From Pseudomonas sp. VD-NE ins (GTDB taxonomy: Bacteria > Pseudomonadota > Gammaproteobacteria > Pseudomonadales > Pseudomonadaceae): a stretch of 64,000 nt of DNA. The position numbers were made by a program, and so were the translations under genes. Position 1 is the stretch's first letter. The number at the start of each line of letters is the position of its first letter. Positions 34,229 through 41,603 of the stretch are shown here, piece by piece. The stretch covers positions 1,073,001 through 1,137,000 of the forward strand of contig NZ_CP134772.1 of NCBI RefSeq assembly GCF_031882575.1, written 5' to 3'. The notes beneath the pieces are model-generated. The model ran no database searches, was not told the DNA's origin, and worked only from the letters and a program-made list of their open reading frames with translations.

Positions 34229-34363
34229 GCTAAACCCTTACAAGCAATGGAGTACGAATCGCTGCCATTTTTTGTAGGACAAGCGCAATGTCGGCGATAC
34301 TGCCTACCTCGGTCCTACGTGACTAACGAAACTTCCTAAGTAAGCCTTTAGCAGGACTAAACG

Positions 34364-35311
34364 ATGAGTCGTCAATTGCATGCCCAGACCTATGTCTGGC
34401 TGCAGGTGTTTTCCTGTGCCGCACGGCACCTGTCGTTCACCCGTTGTGCCGAAGAACTGCACATCACCCCGGGGGCGGTCAGCCAGCAGATTCGCCAACT
34501 GGAAGAACGCCTCGGCTTTCGCCTATTTCATCGGCGCGCGCGCGGTGTCGAGCTAAGCGCGGAGGGGCAGCGGCTGGCCATTACCGTCAACGAGGCGTAC
34601 GGCAGCATCGATGCCGAATTGCGTCGACTTGATGCCGGAATGATCAGCGGGATTTTGCGCGTGCGCTCGATTCCGTCGTTCCTCAGCAAGTGGCTGACGC
34701 CGCGTTTGCCACGCTTGCAACAACGCTATCCGGATATTCAGCTACGGCTGGTCGCCGAGGACAGCAGCGTGCCATTGCACGAGGGTGACTTTGATTTGGC
34801 GATCGATTTGAACGACGGCAGTTATCCGGGATTGTTATCCACAGCCTTGCTCGACGAGCAGATTTTCCCGGTGTGTGCGCCGAGTTTGCTGCGCGGGCGA
34901 CCGCCACTGCATGGGCCGGCGGATCTGGTGCATTTTCCGCTGTTGCACGACATCACCGCCTGGCGTGGCAGTTATGAATACGCAGAGTGGGAATTCTACT
35001 TAAACGCGATCGGCTTCGAGGGTGCCGACGTACGGCGCGGACACACGTTCAATCGCAATCACCTGACCATCGAAGCGGCGATCGCCGGCATGGGCGTGGC
35101 GATTGCCCGCCGCACGTTGCTTAACGATGAGCTGGAGCGGGGGACGTTGATTGTGCCGTTCGGCCTGTCGGTGCCCAATCACAAACGCTATGTGTTGCTG
35201 TATGCGCCGGGGGCGTTGAGCCATCCGGGCGTGCGGGCTGTGCATGATTGGCTGGTCGAGGAGGCGGGGATATTTCGTAGCTTGCACCCGTTGAATGACG
35301 GGCAATTGTGA
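34364..35311 (+). CDS. LysR family regulator (GcvA/DsdC-like)
   Basis: A 315-residue LysR protein. The HTH is QVFSCAARHLSFTRCAEELH then ITPGAVSQQIRQLEERLG, with the Cys/Phe-rich opening (WLQVFSCAARH) seen in the GcvA/DsdC branch; the effector domain starts near residue 95 (GILRVRSIPSFLSKWLTPRL). It is divergent from sdaA with 135 bp between starts, so it probably controls serine deamination, perhaps sensing a related amino acid. Confidence 0.88.
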   Translation: MSRQLHAQTYVWLQVFSCAARHLSFTRCAEELHITPGAVSQQIRQLEERLGFRLFHRRARGVELSAEGQRLAITVNEAYGSIDAELRRLDAGMISGILRVRSIPSFLSKWLTPRLPRLQQRYPDIQLRLVAEDSSVPLHEGDFDLAIDLNDGSYPGLLSTALLDEQIFPVCAPSLLRGRPPLHGPADLVHFPLLHDITAWRGSYEYAEWEFYLNAIGFEGADVRRGHTFNRNHLTIEAAIAGMGVAIARRTLLNDELERGTLIVPFGLSVPNHKRYVLLYAPGALSHPGVRAVHDWLVEEAGIFRSLHPLNDGQL

Positions 35312-35511
35312 GCAAATTTTGCCGGGTTGCGGGGCGACCCAACTCCCGACCTTACCAGTGCTTTGCTCGGATGTCCGGCTTTTTTTGCGAATGAATATTT
35401 ATCTTTTTTCAGGGGTTGAAATGTTCGCCGGTCGGGCCGATTGTTGTAACCAGGAGGTCAGGAAATTCAACTCAAGGCCTCTCACGAGCTAGCTGAAATA
35501 AGGGATGAACT

Positions 35512-35916
35512 ATGCAAATCCAAGTCAACAGCGATAACCATATTCAAAGTAGTCAACGACTGGAGGAGTGGGTACGTACAACCATTGAGAGCACGCTCGA
35601 ACGTTATGAAGAAGACCTGACCCGTGTCGAAGTCCACCTGAGCGACGAGAACGGTGACAAACCAGGTCCCCATGACTTGCGCTGCCAACTGGAAGCGCGG
35701 CCAAAAGGCCATCAACCGATTTCCGTGACCCACAAGGCCGATTCGCTGGAACTGGCGATCGACGGCGCTGCCGAAAAACTCGAGCACGCACTGGAGCACC
35801 TGTTTGGCAAACTGCGAGGTAAACCACGCGCCGCTGTGGTGCCATTTAGCAAGGCGAATGATGCTCTGCTGGAGGAAGAATTCCTTGAGAATGAACAGGC
35901 AGCGATCAACAGTTGA
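35512..35916 (+). CDS. HPF/RaiA family ribosome-associated protein
   Basis: A 134-residue protein with the beta-alpha-beta-beta-beta-alpha pattern of hibernation promoting factor and RaiA: MQIQVNSDNHIQSSQRLEEW, then VEVHLSDENGDKPGPHDLRC and a second helix LELAIDGAAEKLEHALEHL. It likely binds the 30S decoding region in stationary phase. This is a variant paralogue rather than the rpoN-linked hpf. The acidic tail (LEEEFLENEQ) is unlike classical HPF. It is monocistronic, with a terminator 30 bp downstream. Confidence 0.85.
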   Translation: MQIQVNSDNHIQSSQRLEEWVRTTIESTLERYEEDLTRVEVHLSDENGDKPGPHDLRCQLEARPKGHQPISVTHKADSLELAIDGAAEKLEHALEHLFGKLRGKPRAAVVPFSKANDALLEEEFLENEQAAINS

Positions 35917-35945
35917 TGCGCTGATTTTATAAGCCACTCAATGAG

Positions 35946-35975
35946 AACGGGCCTGCGGAAGCAGGCCCGTTTTTG
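35946..35975 (+). terminator. Rho-independent terminator after the HPF gene
   Basis: ACGGGCCTGC and GCAGGCCCGT form a 10-bp stem with a GGAA loop, followed by five T residues, 30 bp after the stop codon. Confidence 0.92.
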
Positions 35976-36011
35976 TTTGTGGCGGTTTTTGCACAGGGCA
36001 CAAGAGCGCGG

Positions 36012-36449
36012 CCCCTCACCCCAGCCCTCTCCCTCCGGGAGAGGGGGCCGACCGAGGTGTCTTATGAGTTACATCGACCTGAAAGACGGCGTCGATTATG
36101 GATTCAACAAAGCAATTTCAGGTCTACGGAAATCGTGAGCATCTCCCGGTCAGCCCCCTCTTCCTCTGGAAGAGGGGGCCGACCGAGGTGTCTGGCGGGC
36201 TACATTGACCTGGAAAACCGAGTCGATTATGGATTCGGCAAAGCAGAATCAGGTCGGCGTAGCTCGCAAGCATCTCCCAATCAGTCCCCCTCCCTCCGGG
36301 ATAGGGGCCGACCGAGTCGTATTGCGGGATACATCGACCCGGAAGACTAGGTCGATTATGGATTCGGCAAAGCAGAATCAGGTCGGCGTAGCTCGCAAGC
36401 ATCCCCCAATCAGTCCCCTCTCCCAGAGGGAGAGGGTTAGGGTGAGGGC
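36012..36449. repeat. Composite repeat array 1 (three units)
   Basis: It begins with the outward motif CCCCTCACCCCAGCCCTCTC and ends with its inverse (AGAGGGTTAGGGTGAGGG). Between them are four hairpins of the CCCTCTCCCTCCGGGAGAGGG type about 130 bp apart, each followed by a conserved spacer with GGCCGACCGAGGTGTCT, TCGATTATGGATTC and, in the last two units, AATCAGGTCGGCGTAGCTCG. The spacer frames are open but repetitive and have no start signals; I do not consider them genes. The last end overlaps the stop of the DUF559 gene. Confidence 0.85.
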
Positions 36450-36805
36450 ATTTTTCGATTCGCCGCAATTCTTATGATCTGCTCCAGTACGTCATCCATC
36501 TGCTGAGCCACCTCAAGATTACTGAAACGCACGACTTCAATTCCCTTTTGATTCAGATAGTGCGTCCGTCGCTGATCATGAATCACTTTCCGCGTTTCAT
36601 AGTGCTGACCGCCGTCCAACTCTATCGCCAACTTCAGCTCGGCGCAGTAAAAATCCAGCACGTAAGGCGGACAGGGAAACTGTCGACGAAATTTCAGATT
36701 GGCGATTTGGCGGGAGCGGAGCTTTTGCCAGAGCAGGTGTTCGCAGTCGGTTTGATTAACACGTAGATGGCGGGCGAACTGAGCGAGGGTGGGGCGAGTT
36801 TGCAT
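36437..36805 (-). CDS. DUF559 domain-containing protein (VSR-like nuclease fold)
   Basis: A 122-residue protein of the DUF559/VSR-endonuclease-like family. The N-terminus ARHLRVNQTDCEHLLWQKLR, the following FKFRRQFP-type strand (NLKFRRQFPCPPYVLDFYC) and KLAIELDGGQHYE carry the D-x-E-x-D/H-type acidic site of this fold. The role is unknown; such genes are often mobile-element-linked. It is flanked on both sides by composite repeat arrays, and its last residues (MPSP and stop) are supplied by the repeat, which suggests it moved or was trimmed with it. Confidence 0.82.
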   Translation of the reverse strand: MQTRPTLAQFARHLRVNQTDCEHLLWQKLRSRQIANLKFRRQFPCPPYVLDFYCAELKLAIELDGGQHYETRKVIHDQRRTHYLNQKGIEVVRFSNLEVAQQMDDVLEQIIRIAANRKMPSP

Positions 36806-36852
36806 GCTTCACGATCCTTGTGAAGTTGGTTTGAAGTTTTACTGTAGACCAT

Positions 36853-36900
36853 GACTTGCTGACTTGCTGACTTGCTGACTTGCTGACTTGCTGACCCGCT
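36853..36900. repeat. 8-bp tandem repeat GACTTGCT
   Basis: Five perfect direct copies of GACTTGCT (36853-36892) and one altered copy (GACCCGCT) abut composite repeat array 2. No codon function is evident; it lies just upstream of the DUF559 gene. Confidence 0.9.
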
Positions 36901-36901
36901 G

Positions 36902-37180
36902 ACCCTCACCCCAGCCCTCTCCCGGAGGGAGAGGGGGCCGACCGAGGTGTCTTGCGGGGTACATCGACCTGTAAGACCGAGTCGATTATGGATTCGGCAA
37001 AGCGGTTTCAGGTCGAGTCGATTATGGATTCGGCAAAGCGGTTTCAGGTCGAGTCGATTATGGATTCGGCAAAGCGGTTTCAGGTCGAGTCGATTATGGA
37101 TTCGGCACAGCACGTTCAGGTCGGCGTACCTCGCAAGCATCCCACGATCAGTCCCCTCTCCCTCTGGGAGAGGGCTAGGC
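36902..37180. repeat. Composite repeat array 2, containing a 36-bp tandem repeat
   Basis: One composite unit in the same orientation as array 1, bounded by CCCTCACCCCAGCCCTCTCC at the left and GGGAGAGGGCTAGGC at the right. Inside, the core AGTCGATTATGGATTCGGC is expanded into three identical 36-bp copies (36978-37013, 37014-37049, 37050-37085) and one diverged copy to 37121. Because 36 is a multiple of three, the frames stay open across it, which explains the repetitive reading frames; I see no gene. Confidence 0.9.
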
Positions 37181-37212
37181 GGGCGGCGTTCCGATGAGGG
37201 GCTTTTCAATCC

Positions 37213-39546
37213 TCAGAACGCCACAGAAGTCTGCACATAAACCGTCCGCGGCTCACCCACATACTTACCCTTGTTGTTGTCATCAAACGAACGCGTGAAG
37301 TACTGCGTATTGAAGATGTTCTTCACCCCCACCGCCACGTTCAGATCCGACAACTGCGGGCCGAAGTCATACCCCGCACGGCTGCTGAACAGCATGTAGC
37401 CCGGGATCTTGCCGGTGCTGCCATCGGCACTTTCTTTCGAGGTGTTGGCGTTGTCGGCGAACTGGTCGCTCTGGAAGCTGCTATCCAGATTCAACTTCCA
37501 CGGACCTTCGGTGTAACCGACGCCAATCGTGCCTTTGTGTTTCGACGAGAACGGTACGCGGTTGCCCTTGTTTGGCCCGTCTTCGCGGATGGTTGCGTCG
37601 ACATAAGCGTAAGTGGCGTAGACATCGAAACCGGCGAGCGCCGGGCTCAAGTCATCCAGCGCGTAATTGACGCTGGTCTCGATCCCTTGATGGCGGGTTT
37701 CGCCACGGGCGATCACCGAATCGTTGGTCTGGTTGCTTTCGTACTGGTTATCGAAGTTGATCAGGAACGCGCCGATTTCCGCACGCAACGCACCGTTGTC
37801 ATAGCGCGTGCCGAGTTCCCAGGTGCGCGCCTTTTCCGGTTTCACTTCGCCGCTGGTTACGCGGTTGGGCATCTGGCTGTATTGCACGCTGCCGAACGAG
37901 CCTTCGGTGTTGGCGTACAGGTTCCAGCTGTCGGTCAGGTGATAAAGCACGTTCAACGCCGGCAGCGCGGTGTTGTAGTCGCCCTTGTATTTGACGTTGG
38001 TCAGATTGTTGGTTTGCTGCGACTCGATCATCTCGTAGCGCACGCCCGGGGTGATCGTCCATTTGCCGATGTCGATGCGATCGTCGACGAAGAACGCATT
38101 GGCCTCGGTGCCGCCACGGGTGTCGCGGTCGTTGCGGCTGGCGGTGGTCGGGTATTCGTTGCTGCTGATCGGCGTGCGATAGCGCAGTTCGTGGCCAGCC
38201 TCGTTGATATAGCGGTAGCCAACGCCGACTTCGTGGCTGGTCGGGCCGAGGTCGAAGCCTTGGGCGAAACGGGTTTCCAGGCCGCGCACCCAATACTCGC
38301 GCGGCGACAACGAAAGGAACGTGCCCTGATCCAGATAACCACTGCGCAGGGTCTTGGTGAAGAATGTATTGGCGGTGAATTCGCGGCGATCTTCCTGATA
38401 GCGATAGCCGAAATTGAACATCGTGCGGCGGCCCCAGAACTGGTCTTTCGGCCGTGTCGACTGGTACGGATCAGCGTCGTAATCGGCCACGTTCAGACCG
38501 CCTGGCATGTCCGCCTTGCCTTCGTAATACTGGGCCATGGCGTTGAAGCTATTGGCTTCGTCGAGCTGGTATTTGCCCTTGAGGATCAGGTCGTCGATTT
38601 CAGTGTCGCTGTGTTCGCGCCAGTCGCCGCCACGGGTTCCGGAATACAGCAATGCGCCGCCGAGGCCATTGGCGTTAGTGCCGCCGGCCAGTAGATTGGC
38701 GCTGGTCTTGAAGCCGTCGTGGCTCGACGATGGGCTGGTTTCCGTCTGGAAGCCACCCTTGACCGTTGGCTCGTCAGGAATCGCCCGGGTCACGAAGTTG
38801 ACCACGCCGCCGACGTTCTGCGGACCATAACGCACGGCGCCACCGCCGCGCACCACGTCCACGGCATCCATGTTGCCCATGCTGATCGGCGCGAACGACA
38901 GTTGTGGCTGGCCGTAAGGCGCGAACGGCACCGGAATGCCGTCCATCAACACTGTCGAGCGCGCGGCCAGGCGCGGATTCAACCCACGAATGCCGAAGTT
39001 CAGCGCCATGTCATGGCTGCCGGTGCCGTTGTTTTCCGGGGCGTTGACGCCAGGGATACGGTTGAGCACATCACGGGCCTGCGTTGCGCCCTGACGTTCG
39101 AACTCTTCGCGACGGATCACATCACGGGCACCGGGATGTTCGAAGACGTTGATTTGCGCAGCATCGCCGAGCCAGTCGCCGACGACTTTCGACGTGTCCA
39201 GTTGCAGCGCGGCATCCGCCACCGGTTGCAGGCTGAACGCATTGTTGCCCTCGGCGCGCGCTTGCAGACCGGTGCCTTCGAGCAGCGCATTCAAACCTTG
39301 TTCGGGCGTGTAGCTGCCCTCCAGACCTCGACTTTGCACACCGCTGGTGACTTGCGAACCGAATGAAATCAACACGCCTGCTTCACGACCAAACTGGTTG
39401 AGAGCGTTCTCCAGCGACGATGGCGCGATGTGATAAGCCTTGGCATCAGCGGCCAGCGCGGCGGGCAGGGCGGCGAAGCTCAGACTGGCGCCGAGGACGA
39501 GATTGCGCAGGCTACGGGCCAGTGGCGTGAGGCGAGTGGGGTGCAT
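37213..39546 (-). CDS. fecA: TonB-dependent ferric citrate receptor
   Basis: A 777-residue outer-membrane receptor with signal peptide (about 1-33, LSFAALPAALA), an N-terminal STN signalling domain (LENALNQFGREAGVLISFGS, about 40-105), plug and barrel. RYGPQNVGGVVNFVTRAIP, the LYSGTRGGDWREHSDTEIDD block and EADMPGGLNVADYDADPYQS match E. coli FecA closely, as does LPALNVLYHLTDSWNLYANT. It imports ferric dicitrate and signals through the STN domain to FecR and FecI, encoded 143 bp upstream on the same strand. The C-terminal Phe is present (VYVQTSVAF). Confidence 0.95.
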   Translation of the reverse strand: MHPTRLTPLARSLRNLVLGASLSFAALPAALAADAKAYHIAPSSLENALNQFGREAGVLISFGSQVTSGVQSRGLEGSYTPEQGLNALLEGTGLQARAEGNNAFSLQPVADAALQLDTSKVVGDWLGDAAQINVFEHPGARDVIRREEFERQGATQARDVLNRIPGVNAPENNGTGSHDMALNFGIRGLNPRLAARSTVLMDGIPVPFAPYGQPQLSFAPISMGNMDAVDVVRGGGAVRYGPQNVGGVVNFVTRAIPDEPTVKGGFQTETSPSSSHDGFKTSANLLAGGTNANGLGGALLYSGTRGGDWREHSDTEIDDLILKGKYQLDEANSFNAMAQYYEGKADMPGGLNVADYDADPYQSTRPKDQFWGRRTMFNFGYRYQEDRREFTANTFFTKTLRSGYLDQGTFLSLSPREYWVRGLETRFAQGFDLGPTSHEVGVGYRYINEAGHELRYRTPISSNEYPTTASRNDRDTRGGTEANAFFVDDRIDIGKWTITPGVRYEMIESQQTNNLTNVKYKGDYNTALPALNVLYHLTDSWNLYANTEGSFGSVQYSQMPNRVTSGEVKPEKARTWELGTRYDNGALRAEIGAFLINFDNQYESNQTNDSVIARGETRHQGIETSVNYALDDLSPALAGFDVYATYAYVDATIREDGPNKGNRVPFSSKHKGTIGVGYTEGPWKLNLDSSFQSDQFADNANTSKESADGSTGKIPGYMLFSSRAGYDFGPQLSDLNVAVGVKNIFNTQYFTRSFDDNNKGKYVGEPRTVYVQTSVAF

Positions 39547-39630
39547 GTGGATGATCCTGAGAAGGTTGAATCAAGGGGGCTTTCCTTCTCTGTCACGCCA
39601 GATCTGAAAAACGGCTCATTTATTTTTCAA

Positions 39631-39681
39631 AATCAAAAGATCGTCCGATCGCGGCCCGAGCCTTCGGACGATCTTTTGATT
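39631..39681. repeat. Short hairpin of the 9650/29564 repeat family
   Basis: AATCAAAAGATCGTCCGA and its inverse TCGGACGATCTTTTGATT flank a 15-bp centre (TCGCGGCCCGAGCCT), between fecR and fecA. It looks like a shortened copy of the long REPIN hairpins elsewhere in this window and may attenuate fecR-to-fecA readthrough, as in E. coli where fecA is expressed above fecIR. Confidence 0.8.
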
Positions 39682-39689
39682 CTGCTGCT

Positions 39690-40622
39690 TTAAACCCGTG
39701 CTTCGACGCTCACCCAGTAACGGGTAAAGCGCTTCACCTTCACCGGCAAACTGATTTCCAGCAGATCGAGAATCCGCTCGCTGTCGTCCAGCGGATAAGT
39801 CCCTGAGATCAGCAGATCGGCAACGTCTCTGTCGCAATTGAGCTGGCCGCGACGGTAGCGAGCCAGTTCATCGAGGAAGTCGCCCAGACGCATATGCGCC
39901 GCCACCAGCATGCCGTCGGCCCAGGCGCCGCTGTTGGCGTCCAAAGGCTTGGCTTCGGTGACTGAAGCAGAGGTAAAACTCAACTGACGCGCGAGCGGCA
40001 GCAACATCGGCGCGCGTCCGTTGCTGCTCAGCTCGACCCGGCCTTCAAACAGCGCTACCTGCGTGTGATCGGCAAATTGACGCACATTGAGGCGTGCGCC
40101 GTGAGTTTTCAGAGTGCCTTGAGCCGTGCGCACTTCGAACGATTGCGCGGCAGTCAGGAGGATTTCGCCTTCGAGCAAGCGGATCAGTCGCGCCGAGGTA
40201 TCCACATCGGCGGCACTGGCGGTGTTGAGTTGCAACTGATCGCCGGCGCCGAGCGCCACTTTGCGCCGTTGCCCGATCGGGCTGCGGTAATCGGCGAACA
40301 GCGACGGCAGTGGGGTGTGTTCGCGCATGCCCCAGGTCACCGCCGAACCGGCACCGAGAATCAGCAGCAGTTTCAGCGCCTGACGACGGCTGCCGGACTT
40401 CGGCCCGTTCAACGCCGCGTGTGCCAGCGGCGAAGACACACCGCGCAGACGCTGATTGACTCGTTGAATATGCTCCCACGCTCGCCGATGTTCACTGTGC
40501 GCCTCCAGCCATTGTTGCCAGGCCTGTTGCTGGCGCGGGGAGAGCGTGCCTTGCTGCATTTCCATCAACCAATACACGGCCTGTTCAGCCACTTGGGAGG
40601 AGAAATCCGGCGCGCGGTTCAT
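39690..40622 (-). CDS. fecR: FecR family anti-sigma factor/sigma regulator
   Basis: A 310-residue inner-membrane regulator. The N-terminal DUF4880-type part (YWLMEMQQGTLSPRQQQAWQ and HRRAWEHIQRVNQRLR) binds the sigma factor, a single helix near residue 85 (ALKLLLILGAGSAVTWGM) spans the membrane, and the periplasmic FecR domain (about 115-215, DYRSPIGQRRKVALGAGDQL) contacts the FecA signalling domain. The ATG at 40622 overlaps the fecI stop by 4 bp, so the two are translationally coupled. Confidence 0.92.
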   Translation of the reverse strand: MNRAPDFSSQVAEQAVYWLMEMQQGTLSPRQQQAWQQWLEAHSEHRRAWEHIQRVNQRLRGVSSPLAHAALNGPKSGSRRQALKLLLILGAGSAVTWGMREHTPLPSLFADYRSPIGQRRKVALGAGDQLQLNTASAADVDTSARLIRLLEGEILLTAAQSFEVRTAQGTLKTHGARLNVRQFADHTQVALFEGRVELSSNGRAPMLLPLARQLSFTSASVTEAKPLDANSGAWADGMLVAAHMRLGDFLDELARYRRGQLNCDRDVADLLISGTYPLDDSERILDLLEISLPVKVKRFTRYWVSVEARV

Positions 40623-41107
40623 AGGGCGAAGTAGCAGCGCATCGCCGCTTTGTTCAAATGACGTTTGACCGTGGCCACAGAGATGTCGAGTTCAGCGGCG
40701 ATCTGTGGATACGTCAGGCCATCGACCTGCGCCAGCAAAAAGGCGCGTTTGACCTGACGCGGCAAACCGTCGAGCAATTCATCCAGCTCCATCAGGGTTT
40801 GCAGGATGATCGCCTTGTCTTCTTCCGACGGCGCGACCATGTCCGGCATCTGCGCCAAGGTGTCGAGGTAAGCGCGTTCGACATCCTGACGGCGGTAATG
40901 ATTGAACAGAACGCGCTTGGCCAACGTCGTCAGAAAGGCCCGCGGCTCTATGATCACCGGTGGTTCGCGGGCGGTCAGCACCTTGATAAACGTGTCCTGT
41001 GCCAGGTCCGCCGCGCTGTCCGGGCAGCCGAGTTTGCGCCGCAGCCAGCCAGTCAGCCAACTGTGATGAGCCTGATAGAGCGATTCGACGGGATGGGCGG
41101 ACGACAA
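40619..41107 (-). CDS. fecI: ECF sigma factor, FecI type
   Basis: An ECF sigma-70 factor, 162 residues from the TTG at 41107: region 2 (SLYQAHHSWLTGWLRRKLG then CPDSAADLAQDTFIKVL) and region 4 (QTLMELDELLDGLPRQVKRA and YPQIAAELDISVATVKRHL). It directs transcription of fecA when ferric citrate binds FecA. I chose the TTG at 41107 because GGAG lies 8 bp upstream and the protein then starts with the usual SSAHPVESLYQAHHSW; a TTG at 41161 in frame would give 180 aa with no ribosome-binding site. A Fur-box-like site lies about 115 bp upstream. Confidence 0.9.
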   Translation of the reverse strand: MSSAHPVESLYQAHHSWLTGWLRRKLGCPDSAADLAQDTFIKVLTAREPPVIIEPRAFLTTLAKRVLFNHYRRQDVERAYLDTLAQMPDMVAPSEEDKAIILQTLMELDELLDGLPRQVKRAFLLAQVDGLTYPQIAAELDISVATVKRHLNKAAMRCYFAL

Positions 41108-41220
41108 CGGTATTACTCCGGGCGCTTGCTGGCGCGGTAGAGAGTATGCGTTAGAGAACAAGAACTGTTCGCATTGTAAGGGGCGAAACGCTTAACCGGC
41201 AATCAGATGCTTTTGCGTAT

Positions 41221-41239
41221 GAGAATATTTATCATTAAT
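41221..41239. promoter_or_regulatory. Fur-box-like site between fecI and the DUF3649 operon
   Basis: GAGAATATTTATCATTAAT matches 13 of 19 positions of the classical Fur consensus, in the divergent gap between fecI (start 41107) and the DUF3649 gene (start 41298). It could repress both iron-acquisition transcripts when iron is sufficient. Confidence 0.7.
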
Positions 41240-41297
41240 ATTGCTCGCCTGTAGGTTCGGCTGATCGGCCGGACGTTTTTCGTTTCAGGGTCGAAAC

Positions 41298-41603
41298 ATG
41301 AAAGGCAAACTCGCCACACTTCCCATGTCCTATCGTCTGGCCGTCACCTCACGGGTGTTGGCGGCGGTGTTTGGCGGCTATCTCGTTGCGGCGCTGGCCA
41401 GTGTCACCCTGACGCTGTGGCTGCCGTTGAGCCGCGCCGAAGCGGTGGTGACCGGCATGACCATTTCCTTTCTGGTCTATCTGGTGGCGGTGCTCTGGTG
41501 TTTTGCCTGCCGCACTGCGTGGTCGGCTTGGGTCGGCTTGCTGGTGCCGAGCGTGATTCTGGCGACCATCTCCGGCGCGGCGCGTGGATTGGGGCTGGCA
41601 TGA
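41298..41603 (+). CDS. DUF3649 domain membrane protein (iron uptake)
   Basis: A 101-residue protein with three predicted membrane helices (about 17-40, 48-66, 73-95). DUF3649 proteins accompany PepSY proteins next to siderophore receptors. The start AVTSRVLAAVFGGYLVAALA is typical. The stop overlaps the next ATG (ATGA). It is the first gene of an iron-linked operon running through the sigma factor and receptor. Confidence 0.85.
   Translation: MKGKLATLPMSYRLAVTSRVLAAVFGGYLVAALASVTLTLWLPLSRAEAVVTGMTISFLVYLVAVLWCFACRTAWSAWVGLLVPSVILATISGAARGLGLA

Noticed and set aside
36012..36449. CRISPR-like appearance of regularly spaced hairpins
   Set aside because: The spacers are homologous to each other, not unique, units are about 130 bp, and no cas genes are near.
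36853..36900. Short tandem repeat as a possible phase-variable coding tract
   Set aside because: The repeat is outside any supported gene; only an effect on expression remains possible.
36012..37180. Overlapping frames with repeated peptides such as ESIMDSAKRFQV
   Set aside because: They exist because the repeat unit length is a multiple of three; there is no ribosome-binding site and both strands are open.
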